In this document: piece by piece, positions 33,681-42,544 of the stretch | Layout: every line of letters begins with the position of its first letter | Numbering within the stretch: the first letter of the stretch is position 1 | Assembly: GCF_028747205.1 (NCBI RefSeq) | Contig: NZ_CP112880.1 | Location: 1,240,001 to 1,304,000 of the forward strand | Source of the DNA: Streptomyces sp. CA-278952 | GTDB lineage: Bacteria > Actinomycetota > Actinomycetes > Streptomycetales > Streptomycetaceae | Direction of reading: 5' to 3' | DNA: 64,000 nucleotides | The notes under the pieces: model-generated | What the model saw: the letters and a program-made list of their open reading frames with translations, nothing else | Database searches by the model: none | What the model was told of the DNA's origin: nothing | Position numbers and translations under genes: made by a program

Positions 33681-33773
33681 TCCGCCACCACGGCAGCACG
33701 AGCCACCAGAGCAGTACGAGCCACCACGGCAGCACGAGCCACTCCAGCAGCACGAGCCACCACAGCAGCACGG
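33681..33773. repeat. 18-bp tandem repeat between binding-protein and permease genes
   Basis: Units beginning GCACGAGCC (or GTACGAGCC) start at 33696, 33714, 33732, 33750 and 33768 (last partial), preceded by a partial copy at 33681. The exact 18-bp period fills the gap between the binding-protein stop and the ribosome site AAGGAGG of the permease. It could buffer the expression ratio of lipoprotein to permeases, where binding protein is usually made in excess. Confidence 0.85.
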
Positions 33774-33786
33774 AAGGAGGCGTACC

Positions 33787-34770
33787 GTGCCGGTCGTCGA
33801 CCAACGGACCGCACCCCGCACACCCCGGCGGCGTCCCGTCCCGCTCCTCGCCGGGCGCAAGAACCCGCCCCCGCGGGCCAGGGCGCAGAGCCGCTGGCCG
33901 TACGCCCTGATCGCCCCCGCCGTCGGCGGCATGCTGTATCTGCTGGTCTACCCGCTGGTGCGGGCCGTCCTGATCTCGTTCCAGGACTTCCGGCTCCGCC
34001 AACTGATCACCGGCGACGCGGAGTTCGTCGGGTTGCGGAACTACCGGACGCTGTTGGCGGACCCCCGGTTCTGGGAGGTGGTGCGCCGTACCTTCCTCTT
34101 CATGGCGGTCAACGTCGTCCTGATCATGGTGATCGCCACCCTGGTCGCCCTGATGGTGGAGCGGCTGGGCCGGATCGGGCGGACGGTGGTGCTGTGTTCG
34201 CTGGTGCTGGCCTGGGCGATGCCGGTGGTGGCGGCGACCACGGTCTTCCAGTGGCTGTTCCACTCGGAGTTCGGCATCGTCAACCAGTCGCTGACCTCGC
34301 TCGGCTTCGAGTCCTTCGACCGCTATCCGTGGTTCGCGAACGGCACAGCCGCCTTCGCGATCCTGGTGACGCTCATCGTCTGGCAGTCGGTGCCGTTCGC
34401 CGCGGTCACCCTGTACTCGGCGCTGACCACCGTGCCCCTGGAGCTGTACGAGTCGGCGCGGCTGGACGGGGCGGGCGCGGCGCGGATCTTCCGTTCGGTC
34501 ACCTTCCCGATGCTGCGGCCGATCTTCCTGCTGGTCGTCTCGCTGGAGGTGATCTGGACCTTCAAGGCGTTCGTCCAGATCTGGGTGATGACGCGGGGCG
34601 GCCCGGGTGACGCCACGACGATCCTGCCCGTCTACGCGGTCCAGACGGCGCTCTCCAGTCAGCGGTACGACCTGGGCTCCGCGGCCTCGATGGTCACCGT
34701 GGTCCTGATGTCCGGGGTGCTCGTCCTGTACTTCCGCCAGATGCTCCGCCAGGAGGACGAGACCCGATGA
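33787..34770 (+). CDS. ABC sugar permease, MalF/UgpA type
   Basis: A 327-aa inner-membrane permease with six membrane segments between about residues 40 and 315, and the cytoplasmic EAA-like loop LYESARLDGAGAARIFRSVTFPML (about 218-241), which docks the ATPase. It begins with a basic Pro/Arg-rich N terminus. GTG 33787 follows AAGGAGG by eight bases. It overlaps the next permease gene by 4 bases (ATGA) and acts with it and the binding protein in uptake of an N-acetylhexosamine oligomer. Confidence 0.9.
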   Translation: MPVVDQRTAPRTPRRRPVPLLAGRKNPPPRARAQSRWPYALIAPAVGGMLYLLVYPLVRAVLISFQDFRLRQLITGDAEFVGLRNYRTLLADPRFWEVVRRTFLFMAVNVVLIMVIATLVALMVERLGRIGRTVVLCSLVLAWAMPVVAATTVFQWLFHSEFGIVNQSLTSLGFESFDRYPWFANGTAAFAILVTLIVWQSVPFAAVTLYSALTTVPLELYESARLDGAGAARIFRSVTFPMLRPIFLLVVSLEVIWTFKAFVQIWVMTRGGPGDATTILPVYAVQTALSSQRYDLGSAASMVTVVLMSGVLVLYFRQMLRQEDETR

Positions 34771-35612
34771 ACTCACCTGTCGTACGCCCTCGGCTCCGGC
34801 GCCTTCCGCTGAACGTCGCCGCCGCCGTGACCGTCGTCGTCTGCCTCTTCCCCGTCTACTGGATGGTCTCCACGGCCTTCAAGCCGTCCAAGGACATCCA
34901 GTCCGCCGACCCGCAGCTCTTCCCGCACACCTGGACGCTCGACCACTTCCGACGGGCGGTGGAGGCCGACGGCTTCGCCCTGTTCTGGCGCAACAGCATC
35001 CTGGTCACGCTGGGGGCGGTGCTGCTGGCGCTGCTGGTGGCGCTGGGCGCGGCGTACGCCGTCGCGCGGATGCGGTGGAAGGGCCGACGGCAGTTCATGC
35101 TGATGATCTTCATCGCGCAGATGGCGCCCTGGGAGTCGCTGATCATCCCGGTCTACATCATCTCCCGGGACACCGACATGCTCGACCGGCTGCCGACCCT
35201 GACGTTGATCTACTTCATGATCACGCTGCCGTTCACCGTCGTGGTGCTGCGCGGCTTCATCGGGACGATCCCCCCGGAGCTGGAGGAGGCCGCGCGGGTC
35301 GACGGGTGTACGCGGACCGGGGCGTTCTGGCGGGTGGCGATGCCGCTGCTGACGCCGGGGCTCATGGCGACCTCGCTGTTCGGCTTCATCACCGCCTGGA
35401 ACGAGTTCGCCTACGCCAACTTCCTGATCATCAAGCAGCAGGACAACCGGACGCTGCCGGTGTGGCTGTCGTCCTTCCAGAACACCTTCGGTACCGACTG
35501 GGGCGCCACGATGGCCGCCTCCACCCTCTTCGCGCTGCCCGCCCTGGTGATCTTCCTGCTGCTCCAGCGCCATGTCACGTCCGGATTCGCCGCCGGCGCC
35601 GTCAAGGGCTGA
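34767..35612 (+). CDS. ABC sugar permease, MalG/UgpE type
   Basis: A 281-aa permease with six membrane segments (first at about 14-34) and the EAA loop LEEAARVDGCTRTGAFWRVAMPLL (about 172-195). The VSTAFKPSKDI motif after TM1 is typical of the MalG half of sugar importers. It is translationally coupled to the preceding permease. The next gene, 84 bp on, is the GH20 hydrolase. Confidence 0.9.
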   Translation: MNSPVVRPRLRRLPLNVAAAVTVVVCLFPVYWMVSTAFKPSKDIQSADPQLFPHTWTLDHFRRAVEADGFALFWRNSILVTLGAVLLALLVALGAAYAVARMRWKGRRQFMLMIFIAQMAPWESLIIPVYIISRDTDMLDRLPTLTLIYFMITLPFTVVVLRGFIGTIPPELEEAARVDGCTRTGAFWRVAMPLLTPGLMATSLFGFITAWNEFAYANFLIIKQQDNRTLPVWLSSFQNTFGTDWGATMAASTLFALPALVIFLLLQRHVTSGFAAGAVKG

Positions 35613-35696
35613 GCAGCGGAAGACGCCCGCCCGTGCCCGTTCGTCCTCCCGTCCGCCCTCCACCCGCCCGCCCGCGAACCGAATCCGGAGACCGCC

Positions 35697-37325
35697 GTGC
35701 CCGCATCGCGCCCCGACCTCGCCCTCCTTCCCCGGCCCACCAAGGTCTCCTCGCTCGGCGGCCGGCTCACCCTCGACCGGGACACCACCGTCCGGGCGCT
35801 GCCGGGCGCGGAACCGGCGGCGGACCTGCTGCGCTCCCTGGTCGGCCGCGCGGCCGGGCTCCCCCTGGCCCCGGCGTCGGACGGCCGGGTCGTCCTCGCC
35901 CTGGACGACCGGCTCGGCGGCCTCGGCGAGGAGGGGTACGGGCTGACGGTCGGCCGGCAGGCCCTCCAGCTGCGCGCCGCCCATCTCACCGGGCTGCTCC
36001 GGGGCGTCCAGACCATCCGCCAGCTTCTGCCCGCCGAGGCCCTGTCGGGCGGGGCGCCGGGGGCCGGGTCCTGGGAGCTGCCGTGCGTCGAGATCACCGA
36101 CGTGCCCGACCGGCCGTGGCGCGGGGCGATGCTGGACGTGGCGCGGCGCTTCCAGCCGGTCGGCTATCTGCGCCGGTACGTGGACCTGCTGGCGCTGCAC
36201 AAGCTGAACGTCCTGCACCTCCACCTCACCGACGACCAGGGCTGGCGGATGCCGGTCGACGCCTACCCCCGGCTGATCTCGGTCGGCTCCCGGCGGGCCC
36301 GGTCGCAGAAGGGCCCGACCGGTCCGGACGGGGCGCACTTCGACGCGGTGCCGCACGAAGGGGCGTACACCAAGGCGGAGTTGCGAGGCCTGGTGCGGTA
36401 CGCGGCGGAGCGCGGGGTCACCGTCGTACCGGAGATCGAGATGCCCGGCCATGCGCGGGCGGCGCTCGCCGCCTACCCGGAGCTGGGCAACCACCCCGGG
36501 CGTGAGCTGGACGTGTGGACCCGCTGGGGGGTGTGCGACACGATCCTCGGCGTGCACGAGGAGGTCTTCGACTTCTGCCGGGCCGTGCTGGAGGAGGTGA
36601 TGGACGTCTTCCCGTCTCCGTACCTCCACATCGGGGGCGAGGAGTGCCCCACCACCGAGTGGGAGGAGAGCCCGGCCGCCCGGGAACGCGCGGCGGCCCT
36701 GGGGCTCGCGGACCCGGCGGCGTTGCACGGCTGGTTCATGGGCCGGGTCGGGGCGTTCCTCGTGGAGCGCGGCCGCATTCCGCTCGGCTGGGTCGAGAAC
36801 GGCACCGAACTCCCCCCGGAATTCACGGTGATGACCTGGCGCGACTCCTCGCACGCGCGGGCCGCCGCACACCGGGGCCACCAGGTGATCGCCGCGCACC
36901 ACCGGGCGACCTACCTCGACTACGCCCAGTCCGGCGACCCGTCCGAGCCGGTCGCCCAGCCCGGGGCGCCGGTCCCGTTGCACACGGTCCACGGTTACGA
37001 ACCGGCGCCGCTGGACTGGCCGAAGGCGGACCGGACGCGGGTGCTCGGGACGCAGGCGCAGTTGTGGACCGAGTACGCCCGCACCCCCGAGGAGATCGAG
37101 TACCTCAGCTACCCCCGGCTCTGCGCGCTGGCCGACCGGTCCTGGTCCGGCGGGCGCGGCGACTGGCCGGGGTTCGTCGAGCGGCTGCGTCACCACACCG
37201 CCCGGCTGGACGCCCTGGGCGTCCCCTACCGCCCGCTGGACGCGCGGTCGCTCGCGACAGCCCCGTACACGTCCGCGTCCCCGTCCCCGTCCCCGTCCTC
37301 AGGAACAGCGCGACCCCACTCGTAG
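35697..37325 (+). CDS. Intracellular GH20 beta-N-acetylhexosaminidase (DasD-like)
   Basis: A 542-aa glycoside hydrolase. It has an N-terminal GH20b domain (about 10-135), then the catalytic barrel (about 140-500) with HLTDDQGWRMPVDAYP, EIEMPGHARAALAAYPEL and the active-site stretch HIGGEECPTTEW (about 311-322). No signal peptide is present, so it probably splits imported chitobiose in the cytoplasm, as expected for the last gene of a das-type operon. The canonical Asp-Glu pair of GH20 is Glu315-Glu316 here, a conservative but unusual change at the residue that orients the acetamido group. GTG 35697 follows CCGGAG by six bases. The C terminus is a Ser/Pro repeat tail. Confidence 0.88.
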   Translation: MPASRPDLALLPRPTKVSSLGGRLTLDRDTTVRALPGAEPAADLLRSLVGRAAGLPLAPASDGRVVLALDDRLGGLGEEGYGLTVGRQALQLRAAHLTGLLRGVQTIRQLLPAEALSGGAPGAGSWELPCVEITDVPDRPWRGAMLDVARRFQPVGYLRRYVDLLALHKLNVLHLHLTDDQGWRMPVDAYPRLISVGSRRARSQKGPTGPDGAHFDAVPHEGAYTKAELRGLVRYAAERGVTVVPEIEMPGHARAALAAYPELGNHPGRELDVWTRWGVCDTILGVHEEVFDFCRAVLEEVMDVFPSPYLHIGGEECPTTEWEESPAARERAAALGLADPAALHGWFMGRVGAFLVERGRIPLGWVENGTELPPEFTVMTWRDSSHARAAAHRGHQVIAAHHRATYLDYAQSGDPSEPVAQPGAPVPLHTVHGYEPAPLDWPKADRTRVLGTQAQLWTEYARTPEEIEYLSYPRLCALADRSWSGGRGDWPGFVERLRHHTARLDALGVPYRPLDARSLATAPYTSASPSPSPSSGTARPHS

Positions 37326-37361
37326 CCACTCCCCCACCACCGTTCCGGAGAGGAACACACC

Positions 37362-38831
37362 GTGAACCCATCACGCAGGAAAGTGACCACAGCACGCAGG
37401 AATCCGCGCGGGTCCAGGCTGCGCACCGCCGCCGCCTCGGCCGCCGCCGTGGCCCTGGCCGCCACCGGTCTGGCCGCGCTGCCGTCCTCGGCCAACGCCG
37501 CGGCGGACGGGATCGTCGTCCAGTACCGTACGAGCGCGTCCGGCGCGAGCGCCGACCAGAGCGAGCCGTGGCTGAAGGTGCGTAACGCCGGCTCCACCTC
37601 CGTACCGCTGAGCAGCGTCAAGGTGCGCTACTACTTCAAGGCCGACTCGGCGTCCGCCGCCTACCGGTTCGCCTGCTCCTGGGCGGTGAAGGGGTGCGCG
37701 AACATCACCGGTACGTTCGGGACGCCCGCCCATCCGACCGCCACGGCGGACCGCTATCTGGAGATCGGCTTCACGGCCGGGGCCGGTTCGCTGGCGCCGG
37801 GGGCGGACACCGGGGACATGCAGCTGCGCTTCCACCAGAGCTCCTGGGCCCCGCTCGTCCAGTCCGACGACTACTCCTTCGGCGCGGACAGGACGGCGTA
37901 CGGCGACTGGTCCAGGGTGACCGCCCACGTCTCCGGGGCGACCGTGTGGGGCGAGGCGCCCGGGGGCAACGGCCCGACCGACCCGCCGGACCCCACGGAC
38001 CCGCCCACCGACCCGCCGGGGGACGCGCCGACGCTGTTCGACGACTTCGACTACAGCTCGCACACCGACCCGAAGATCAACGCGAACGGCTGGAGCGTAC
38101 GGTCCAACTCCGGCGGTCCCGGCGTGCCGGGCGCGACGTGGGCACCTGAGAACGTCACCTTCGCCGAGCAGAGCGGCAACTCGGTGATGAACCTGGAGAC
38201 CTCGACGGCCGGCACGGGGGCGTCGACGAAGCACACCGAGATCCTGACCAAGTCGATGAAGTTCAAGAACGGGACGTACGCGTCCCGGGTGAAGTTCAGC
38301 GACGCGCCGCGCTCGGGCCCGGACGGCGACCGGATCGTGCAGACGTTCTTCACGATCAACGACCTGAAGGCACCGATGGCGGACGACTACGCGGAGTACG
38401 ACTTCGAGTATCTGCCCAACGGCGGCTGGGGCGAGCCCGCGAACATCCTCTACACCACGTCGTGGGAGACCTACCGGCCCGACCCGTGGGAGGCGGTCAA
38501 CGCGCACAGCGAGGTCCGGCAGTCGTACGCGGGCTGGCACGACCTGGTGGTGACCATCGACGACGACCAGATCACGTACTACGTCGACGGCCAGCACTTC
38601 GGGACGCACGGGGCGGCCTATCTGCCCGAGCGGCCTATGTCGATCAACTTCAACCAGTGGCTGATCGACCTCCAGGGGCAGCCGAGCACCACGCCCCGCG
38701 CCTACGACCAGCAGGTGGACTACGTCCTGCACGTGAAGGACCAGGTGCTGACCCCGGCACAGGTCAACGCGATGGTCGGGACGTACCGCGGGGCGGGGAC
38801 GAGCTTCGAGGACACGGTTCCGGCCGGATAG
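37362..38831 (+). CDS. Secreted CBM3-GH16-like carbohydrate-active protein
   Basis: A 489-aa exported protein. An Arg-rich signal peptide ends near ANA/A (about 44-47; the paired Arg may suit Tat export). A CBM3-like cellulose-binding beta-sandwich follows (about 50-195; VQYRTSASGASADQSEPWLK, then LKVRNAG...VKVRYYF features). A Pro/Asp/Thr linker (about 205-222) then leads to a C-terminal jelly roll (about 225-470) with the GH16 motif EYDFEY, fitting E-x-D-x-E with nucleophile and acid/base Glu. Its substrate should be a beta-1,3- or mixed-linkage glucan or xyloglucan held on cellulose. GTG 37362 follows a GAGAGGA site. It may be read from the upstream operon (36 bp gap). Confidence 0.8.
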   Translation: MNPSRRKVTTARRNPRGSRLRTAAASAAAVALAATGLAALPSSANAAADGIVVQYRTSASGASADQSEPWLKVRNAGSTSVPLSSVKVRYYFKADSASAAYRFACSWAVKGCANITGTFGTPAHPTATADRYLEIGFTAGAGSLAPGADTGDMQLRFHQSSWAPLVQSDDYSFGADRTAYGDWSRVTAHVSGATVWGEAPGGNGPTDPPDPTDPPTDPPGDAPTLFDDFDYSSHTDPKINANGWSVRSNSGGPGVPGATWAPENVTFAEQSGNSVMNLETSTAGTGASTKHTEILTKSMKFKNGTYASRVKFSDAPRSGPDGDRIVQTFFTINDLKAPMADDYAEYDFEYLPNGGWGEPANILYTTSWETYRPDPWEAVNAHSEVRQSYAGWHDLVVTIDDDQITYYVDGQHFGTHGAAYLPERPMSINFNQWLIDLQGQPSTTPRAYDQQVDYVLHVKDQVLTPAQVNAMVGTYRGAGTSFEDTVPAG

Positions 38832-38858
38832 CGGGGGTCCGTACGGCGTGAGAGCCGG

Positions 38859-38895
38859 GCGGGGCGGGGGTCGAGGGCGGCCCCCGCCCCGCTTT
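38859..38895 (+). terminator. Terminator after the GH16-like gene
   Basis: GCGGGGCGGGGG (38859-38870) pairs with CCCCCGCCCCGC (38881-38892) over a 10-base loop and is followed by TTT. It lies 27 bases after the stop codon. Confidence 0.88.
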
Positions 38896-38993
38896 CGTAT
38901 GCCAGGAGGCACTCGCGCCACCGATTCCGTACACCGCCGGCCGGGGTGAATTTTCCGGCACCCCTTGACAGCCCCGCCACCCTCCGGGCAATC

Positions 38994-39029
38994 TTCCGTT
39001 AAGCAGAAACTAACTTCCGCAATACGGAA
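38994..39029. promoter_or_regulatory. Paired class B boxes before hyi
   Basis: TTCCG-TTAAG-CAGAA (38994-39008) and TTCCG-CAATA-CGGAA (39015-39029) have centres 21 bp apart and lie 18-53 bases before the hyi ATG. The second box abuts the ribosome site (GGAAGGAG). The same element, also as a pair 21 bp apart, precedes gcl. Two full turns between sites suggests cooperative binding on one face of the helix. Confidence 0.7.
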
Positions 39030-39046
39030 GGAGCGCCGACATCCTC

Positions 39047-39886
39047 ATGGGATACCCGGACCAGCGCTTCGATGTGAACCTTTCGATCCTCTTCACGGAA
39101 CTCCCGCTCCTGGAGCGTCCCGCGGCAGCCGCCGCGGCGGGCTTCACGGCGGTCGAGCTGTGGTGGCCCTGGATCGAGACCCCCACCCCTCCGCAGGCGG
39201 AGCTCGACGCCCTCAAGAAGGCGCTCGACGACGCCGGCACCCAGTTGGTGGGGCTGAACTTCTACGCCGGACAGCTGCCCGGCCCCGACCGCGGCGCGCT
39301 CTCCGTGCCCGGTGCGGAGTCGGACCGCTTCCGGGCCAACATCGAGGTGGCGGCCGACTTCGCCGCCTCGGTCGGCTGCACGGCGCTCAACGCGCTGTAC
39401 GGCAACCGCGTCGAGGGCGCGGACCCGGTGGTGCAGGACGCGCTCGCCCTGGAGAACCTGGTGCTGGCCGCCCGCGCGGCGGACCGGATCGGGGCGATCC
39501 TCCTCGTCGAGACCCTCAACAAGCCGGAGTCACCGCTCTATCCGCTGGTCGGCGCACCGGCCGCGATCGAGGTCGTCGACAAGGTGAACGCGGCGACGGG
39601 CCTCGGGAACGCCAAGTTCCTGCTGGACCTCTACCACCTCTCGATGAACGGCGAGGAGCTGAGCCAGGTCATCAAGGCGTACGCCGCGAAGACCGGCCAC
39701 GTCCAGATCGCCGACAACCCCGGGCGCGGCGCGCCGGGCACCGGCTCGCTCCCGCTGGAGCAGCTCCTCGACGAGCTGAAGGACGCCGGCTACGCGGGCT
39801 GGGTCGGTCTGGAGTACAAGCCGGGCGACCGGCCGAGCGCGGAGTCCTTCGACTGGCTCCCGGCGTCGGCCCGAGCGGCCCGCTGA
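39047..39886 (+). CDS. hyi: Hydroxypyruvate isomerase
   Basis: A 279-aa xylose-isomerase-like TIM barrel (EC 5.3.1.22), interconverting hydroxypyruvate and tartronate semialdehyde. Typical features are the N-terminal NLSILFTELPLLERPAAAAAAGF region, the metal-binding Glu in LVETLN (about 153), DLYHLSMNGEEL with Asp and His (about 189-200), QIADNPGRGAPGTGSL (about 226-241) and VGLEYKPG. It is first of hyi-glxR, 79 bp apart. Two class B boxes lie immediately upstream. The hyi-glxR-gcl set is the standard glyoxylate route to glycerate. Confidence 0.93.
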   Translation: MGYPDQRFDVNLSILFTELPLLERPAAAAAAGFTAVELWWPWIETPTPPQAELDALKKALDDAGTQLVGLNFYAGQLPGPDRGALSVPGAESDRFRANIEVAADFAASVGCTALNALYGNRVEGADPVVQDALALENLVLAARAADRIGAILLVETLNKPESPLYPLVGAPAAIEVVDKVNAATGLGNAKFLLDLYHLSMNGEELSQVIKAYAAKTGHVQIADNPGRGAPGTGSLPLEQLLDELKDAGYAGWVGLEYKPGDRPSAESFDWLPASARAAR

Positions 39887-39965
39887 CCGGCCGCGGGCGG
39901 GCCGGGCCGACCTCCGGTCGAGCCCAACCCCCCTACGTACACACGTTTTTCAGGAAGGCACCCTC

Positions 39966-40859
39966 ATGAGCAACAACCTCCCCAAGGTTGCGTGGATCGG
40001 CCTCGGCATCATGGGCTCCCCCATGTCCGAGAACCTGGTCAAGGCCGGTTACGACGTCACGGGATACACCCTGGAGCAGGACAAGGTCGACCGCCTGGTC
40101 GCGGCCGGCGGCACCGGCGCCTCCTCGATCGCGGACGCGGTCAGGGACGCGGATGTCGTCATCACGATGGTGCCCGCCTCCCCGCAGGTCGAGGCCATCG
40201 CCTACGGCCCCGACGGCATCCTGGAGAACGCCCAGCGCGGCGCCCTGCTGGTGGACATGTCCTCCATCACCCCGCAGACCTCCGTGGACCTCGCCAAGAA
40301 CGCGGCCGAGAAGGGCATCCGGGTCCTGGACGCGCCGGTCTCCGGCGGCGAGGCCGGTGCCATCGAGGCGGTTCTCTCCATCATGGTCGGCGGCGAGCAG
40401 GCGGACTTCGACGCCGCGAAGCCGCTGTTGGAGACGCTCGGCAAGACCATCGTGCTCTGTGGCCCGCACGGCTCCGGCCAGACGGTGAAGGCGGCCAACC
40501 AGCTGATCGTCGCGGTCAACATCCAGGCCTGCGCCGAGGCCGTGGTCTTCCTGGAGAAGTCCGGCGTCGACCTCGCCGCCGCGCTGGACGTCCTCAACGG
40601 CGGTCTGGCCGGCTCGACCGTGCTGACCCGCAAGAAGGACAACTTCCTCAAGCGGGACTTCGCCCCGGGCTTCCGGATCGACCTGCACCACAAGGACATG
40701 GGCATCGTCACGGACGCCGCCCGCAACGTCGGCGCGGCCCTGCCCGTCGGCGGCGTGGTCGCCCAGCTGGTCGCCTCGCTGCGCGCCCAGGGCGACGGCG
40801 GCCTGGACCACTCGGCGCTGCTGCGCTCGGTCGAGCGGCTGTCCGGCTCCCAGGTCTGA
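39966..40859 (+). CDS. glxR: Tartronate semialdehyde reductase (2-hydroxy-3-oxopropionate reductase)
   Basis: A 297-aa beta-hydroxyacid dehydrogenase (EC 1.1.1.60) making D-glycerate. The NAD(P) motif [14 protein letters not shown] lies at about 11-24, the substrate motif [11 protein letters not shown] at about 122-132, and the catalytic Lys in [12 protein letters not shown] (about 173-183). It follows hyi with a clear AGGAAGG site and no box of its own in the 79-bp gap, so it is probably co-transcribed. A short GC-rich inverted repeat after the stop (40904-40920) may end the message. Confidence 0.94.
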   Translation: MSNNLPKVAWIGLGIMGSPMSENLVKAGYDVTGYTLEQDKVDRLVAAGGTGASSIADAVRDADVVITMVPASPQVEAIAYGPDGILENAQRGALLVDMSSITPQTSVDLAKNAAEKGIRVLDAPVSGGEAGAIEAVLSIMVGGEQADFDAAKPLLETLGKTIVLCGPHGSGQTVKAANQLIVAVNIQACAEAVVFLEKSGVDLAAALDVLNGGLAGSTVLTRKKDNFLKRDFAPGFRIDLHHKDMGIVTDAARNVGAALPVGGVVAQLVASLRAQGDGGLDHSALLRSVERLSGSQV

Positions 40860-40903
40860 CCCCTCCGGCTCCGCAAGGAGCCCCTGGCCTCGTACGGGGC
40901 CAC

Positions 40904-40920
40904 GGCCCGCACAACGGGCC
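40904..40920 (+). terminator. Weak hairpin after glxR
   Basis: GGCCCG (40904-40909) and CGGGCC (40915-40920) with a 5-base loop lie 45 bases after the glxR stop and upstream of the catalase promoter. The stem is only six pairs and lacks a T tract, so termination is uncertain. Confidence 0.35.
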
Positions 40921-41003
40921 CCCTGATCTCCGGGCCGCGGTGGCGCTGACACCTGTCCTGTCGCGCCCAGGCGCTGCCGCGGCCCGGAACCACACACTTC
41001 GTT

Positions 41004-41020
41004 TTCAACAAACTGTTGAC
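41004..41020. promoter_or_regulatory. Class A box before the catalase gene
   Basis: TTCAAC-AAACT-GTTGAC lies 67-83 bases upstream of the catalase ATG. It matches the urate operon box in 16 of 17 positions when that one is read on the opposite strand. Co-control would couple peroxide removal to uricase activity. Confidence 0.65.
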
Positions 41021-41086
41021 GTTGCTCCGCGGCGAATCTACGCTCCTCAAGCCGTCAGCAGCTCGTACGAAAGGTCATCCCGCCAC

Positions 41087-42544
41087 ATGGCTAAGCGTGT
41101 GCTCACGACCGAGTCAGGCGCCCCGGTCGCCGACAACCAGAACTCCGCCACCGCCGGTGTCGGTGGACCGATCCTCCTCCAGGACCAGCACCTCCTGGAG
41201 AAGCTCGCCCGCTTCAACCGTGAGCGCATCCCGGAGCGCGTGGTGCACGCCCGCGGTTCCGGCGCGTACGGCTACTTCGAGGTCACCGACGACGTCACGG
41301 GCTTCACCCGCGCCGACTTCCTCTCCGAGGTGGGCAAGCGCACCGAGACGTTCATCCGCTTCTCGACCGTCGCCGACTCGCTCGGCGGCGCGGACGCGGT
41401 CCGCGACCCGCGTGGCTTCGCCCTCAAGTTCTATACGGACGAGGGCAATTACGACCTGGTCGGGAACAACACCCCGGTGTTCTTCATCAAGGACCCGATC
41501 AAGTTCCCCGACTTCATCCACTCGCAGAAGCGCGACCCGTTCACGGGCAAGCAGGAGCCGGACAACGTCTGGGACTTCTGGGGCAACTCCCCCGAGGCCA
41601 CGCACCAGATCACCTGGCTGATGGGCGACCGCGGCATCCCCGCCTCCTACCGCCACATGAACGGCTTCGGCTCGCACACCTACCAGTGGACGAACGCCGC
41701 GGGCGAGGCCTTCTTCGTCAAGTACCACTTCAAGACGAACCAGGGCGTGCGGTCCCTCTCCGCCGACCAGGCCGCCGAGCTCGTCGGCAAGGACGCCAAC
41801 TCGCACCAGACGGACCTGCTCCAGGCCATCGAGCGCGGCGTCAACCCCTCCTGGACGCTGCACGTCCAGGTGATGCCGGCCGCCGACGCCGCCGACTACC
41901 GGTTCAACCCGTTCGACCTCACCAAGGTGTGGCCGCACAGCGACTACCCGCTCCAGCGGGTCGGCCGCCTGGTCCTGGACCGCAACCCGGACAACGTCTT
42001 CGCCGAGGTCGAGCAGGCCGCGTTCTCCCCGAACAACTTCGTGCCCGGCATCGGCCCGTCCCCGGACAAGATGCTCCAGGGCCGGCTGTTCGCCTACGCG
42101 GACGCGCACCGCTACCGCCTGGGCGTCAACCACACCCACCTGCCGGTGAACGCGCCGCGCACCGCCGTCGTCGACAACTACGGCCGTGACGGCGTCCACG
42201 CGACCCGCAACGGTTCACGCCACGACAAGAACTACGAGCCCAACTCGTACGCCGGTCCGGCGCAGACCGACGCGGCGCTCGCCGCCCCGCTGGCGGTCCA
42301 CGGCTGGACGGGCACGCACGAGGCGCCCGCGCACGCCAAGGACGACGACTTCTTCCAGGCGGGCGAACTCTTCCGGCTCATGTCGGAGGACGAGAAGGGC
42401 CGCCTGGTCGCGAACATCGCCGGGGGCCTCTCGCAGGTCACCCGTGACGACGTGATCGAGAAGAACCTCGCCCACTTCCACGCCGCCGACGCCGACTACG
42501 GCAAGCGTGTCGAGGAGGCCGTCCGCGCGCTGCGCGAGGACTGA
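41087..42544 (+). CDS. katA: Monofunctional heme catalase
   Basis: A 485-aa small-subunit (clade 3 type) catalase. The distal His lies in [17 protein letters not shown] (about 55), with Asn in [14 protein letters not shown], the catalase signature [18 protein letters not shown] (about 44-61) and the proximal heme Tyr motif [14 protein letters not shown] (about 330-343). It removes hydrogen peroxide. It lies between glxR and gcl and shares a class A box with the urate operon, so its role is probably to dispose of uricase peroxide rather than general stress. ATG 41087 has GAAAGG about 11 bases upstream. A strong hairpin follows (42763-42802). Confidence 0.96.
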   Translation: MAKRVLTTESGAPVADNQNSATAGVGGPILLQDQHLLEKLARFNRERIPERVVHARGSGAYGYFEVTDDVTGFTRADFLSEVGKRTETFIRFSTVADSLGGADAVRDPRGFALKFYTDEGNYDLVGNNTPVFFIKDPIKFPDFIHSQKRDPFTGKQEPDNVWDFWGNSPEATHQITWLMGDRGIPASYRHMNGFGSHTYQWTNAAGEAFFVKYHFKTNQGVRSLSADQAAELVGKDANSHQTDLLQAIERGVNPSWTLHVQVMPAADAADYRFNPFDLTKVWPHSDYPLQRVGRLVLDRNPDNVFAEVEQAAFSPNNFVPGIGPSPDKMLQGRLFAYADAHRYRLGVNHTHLPVNAPRTAVVDNYGRDGVHATRNGSRHDKNYEPNSYAGPAQTDAALAAPLAVHGWTGTHEAPAHAKDDDFFQAGELFRLMSEDEKGRLVANIAGGLSQVTRDDVIEKNLAHFHAADADYGKRVEEAVRALRED

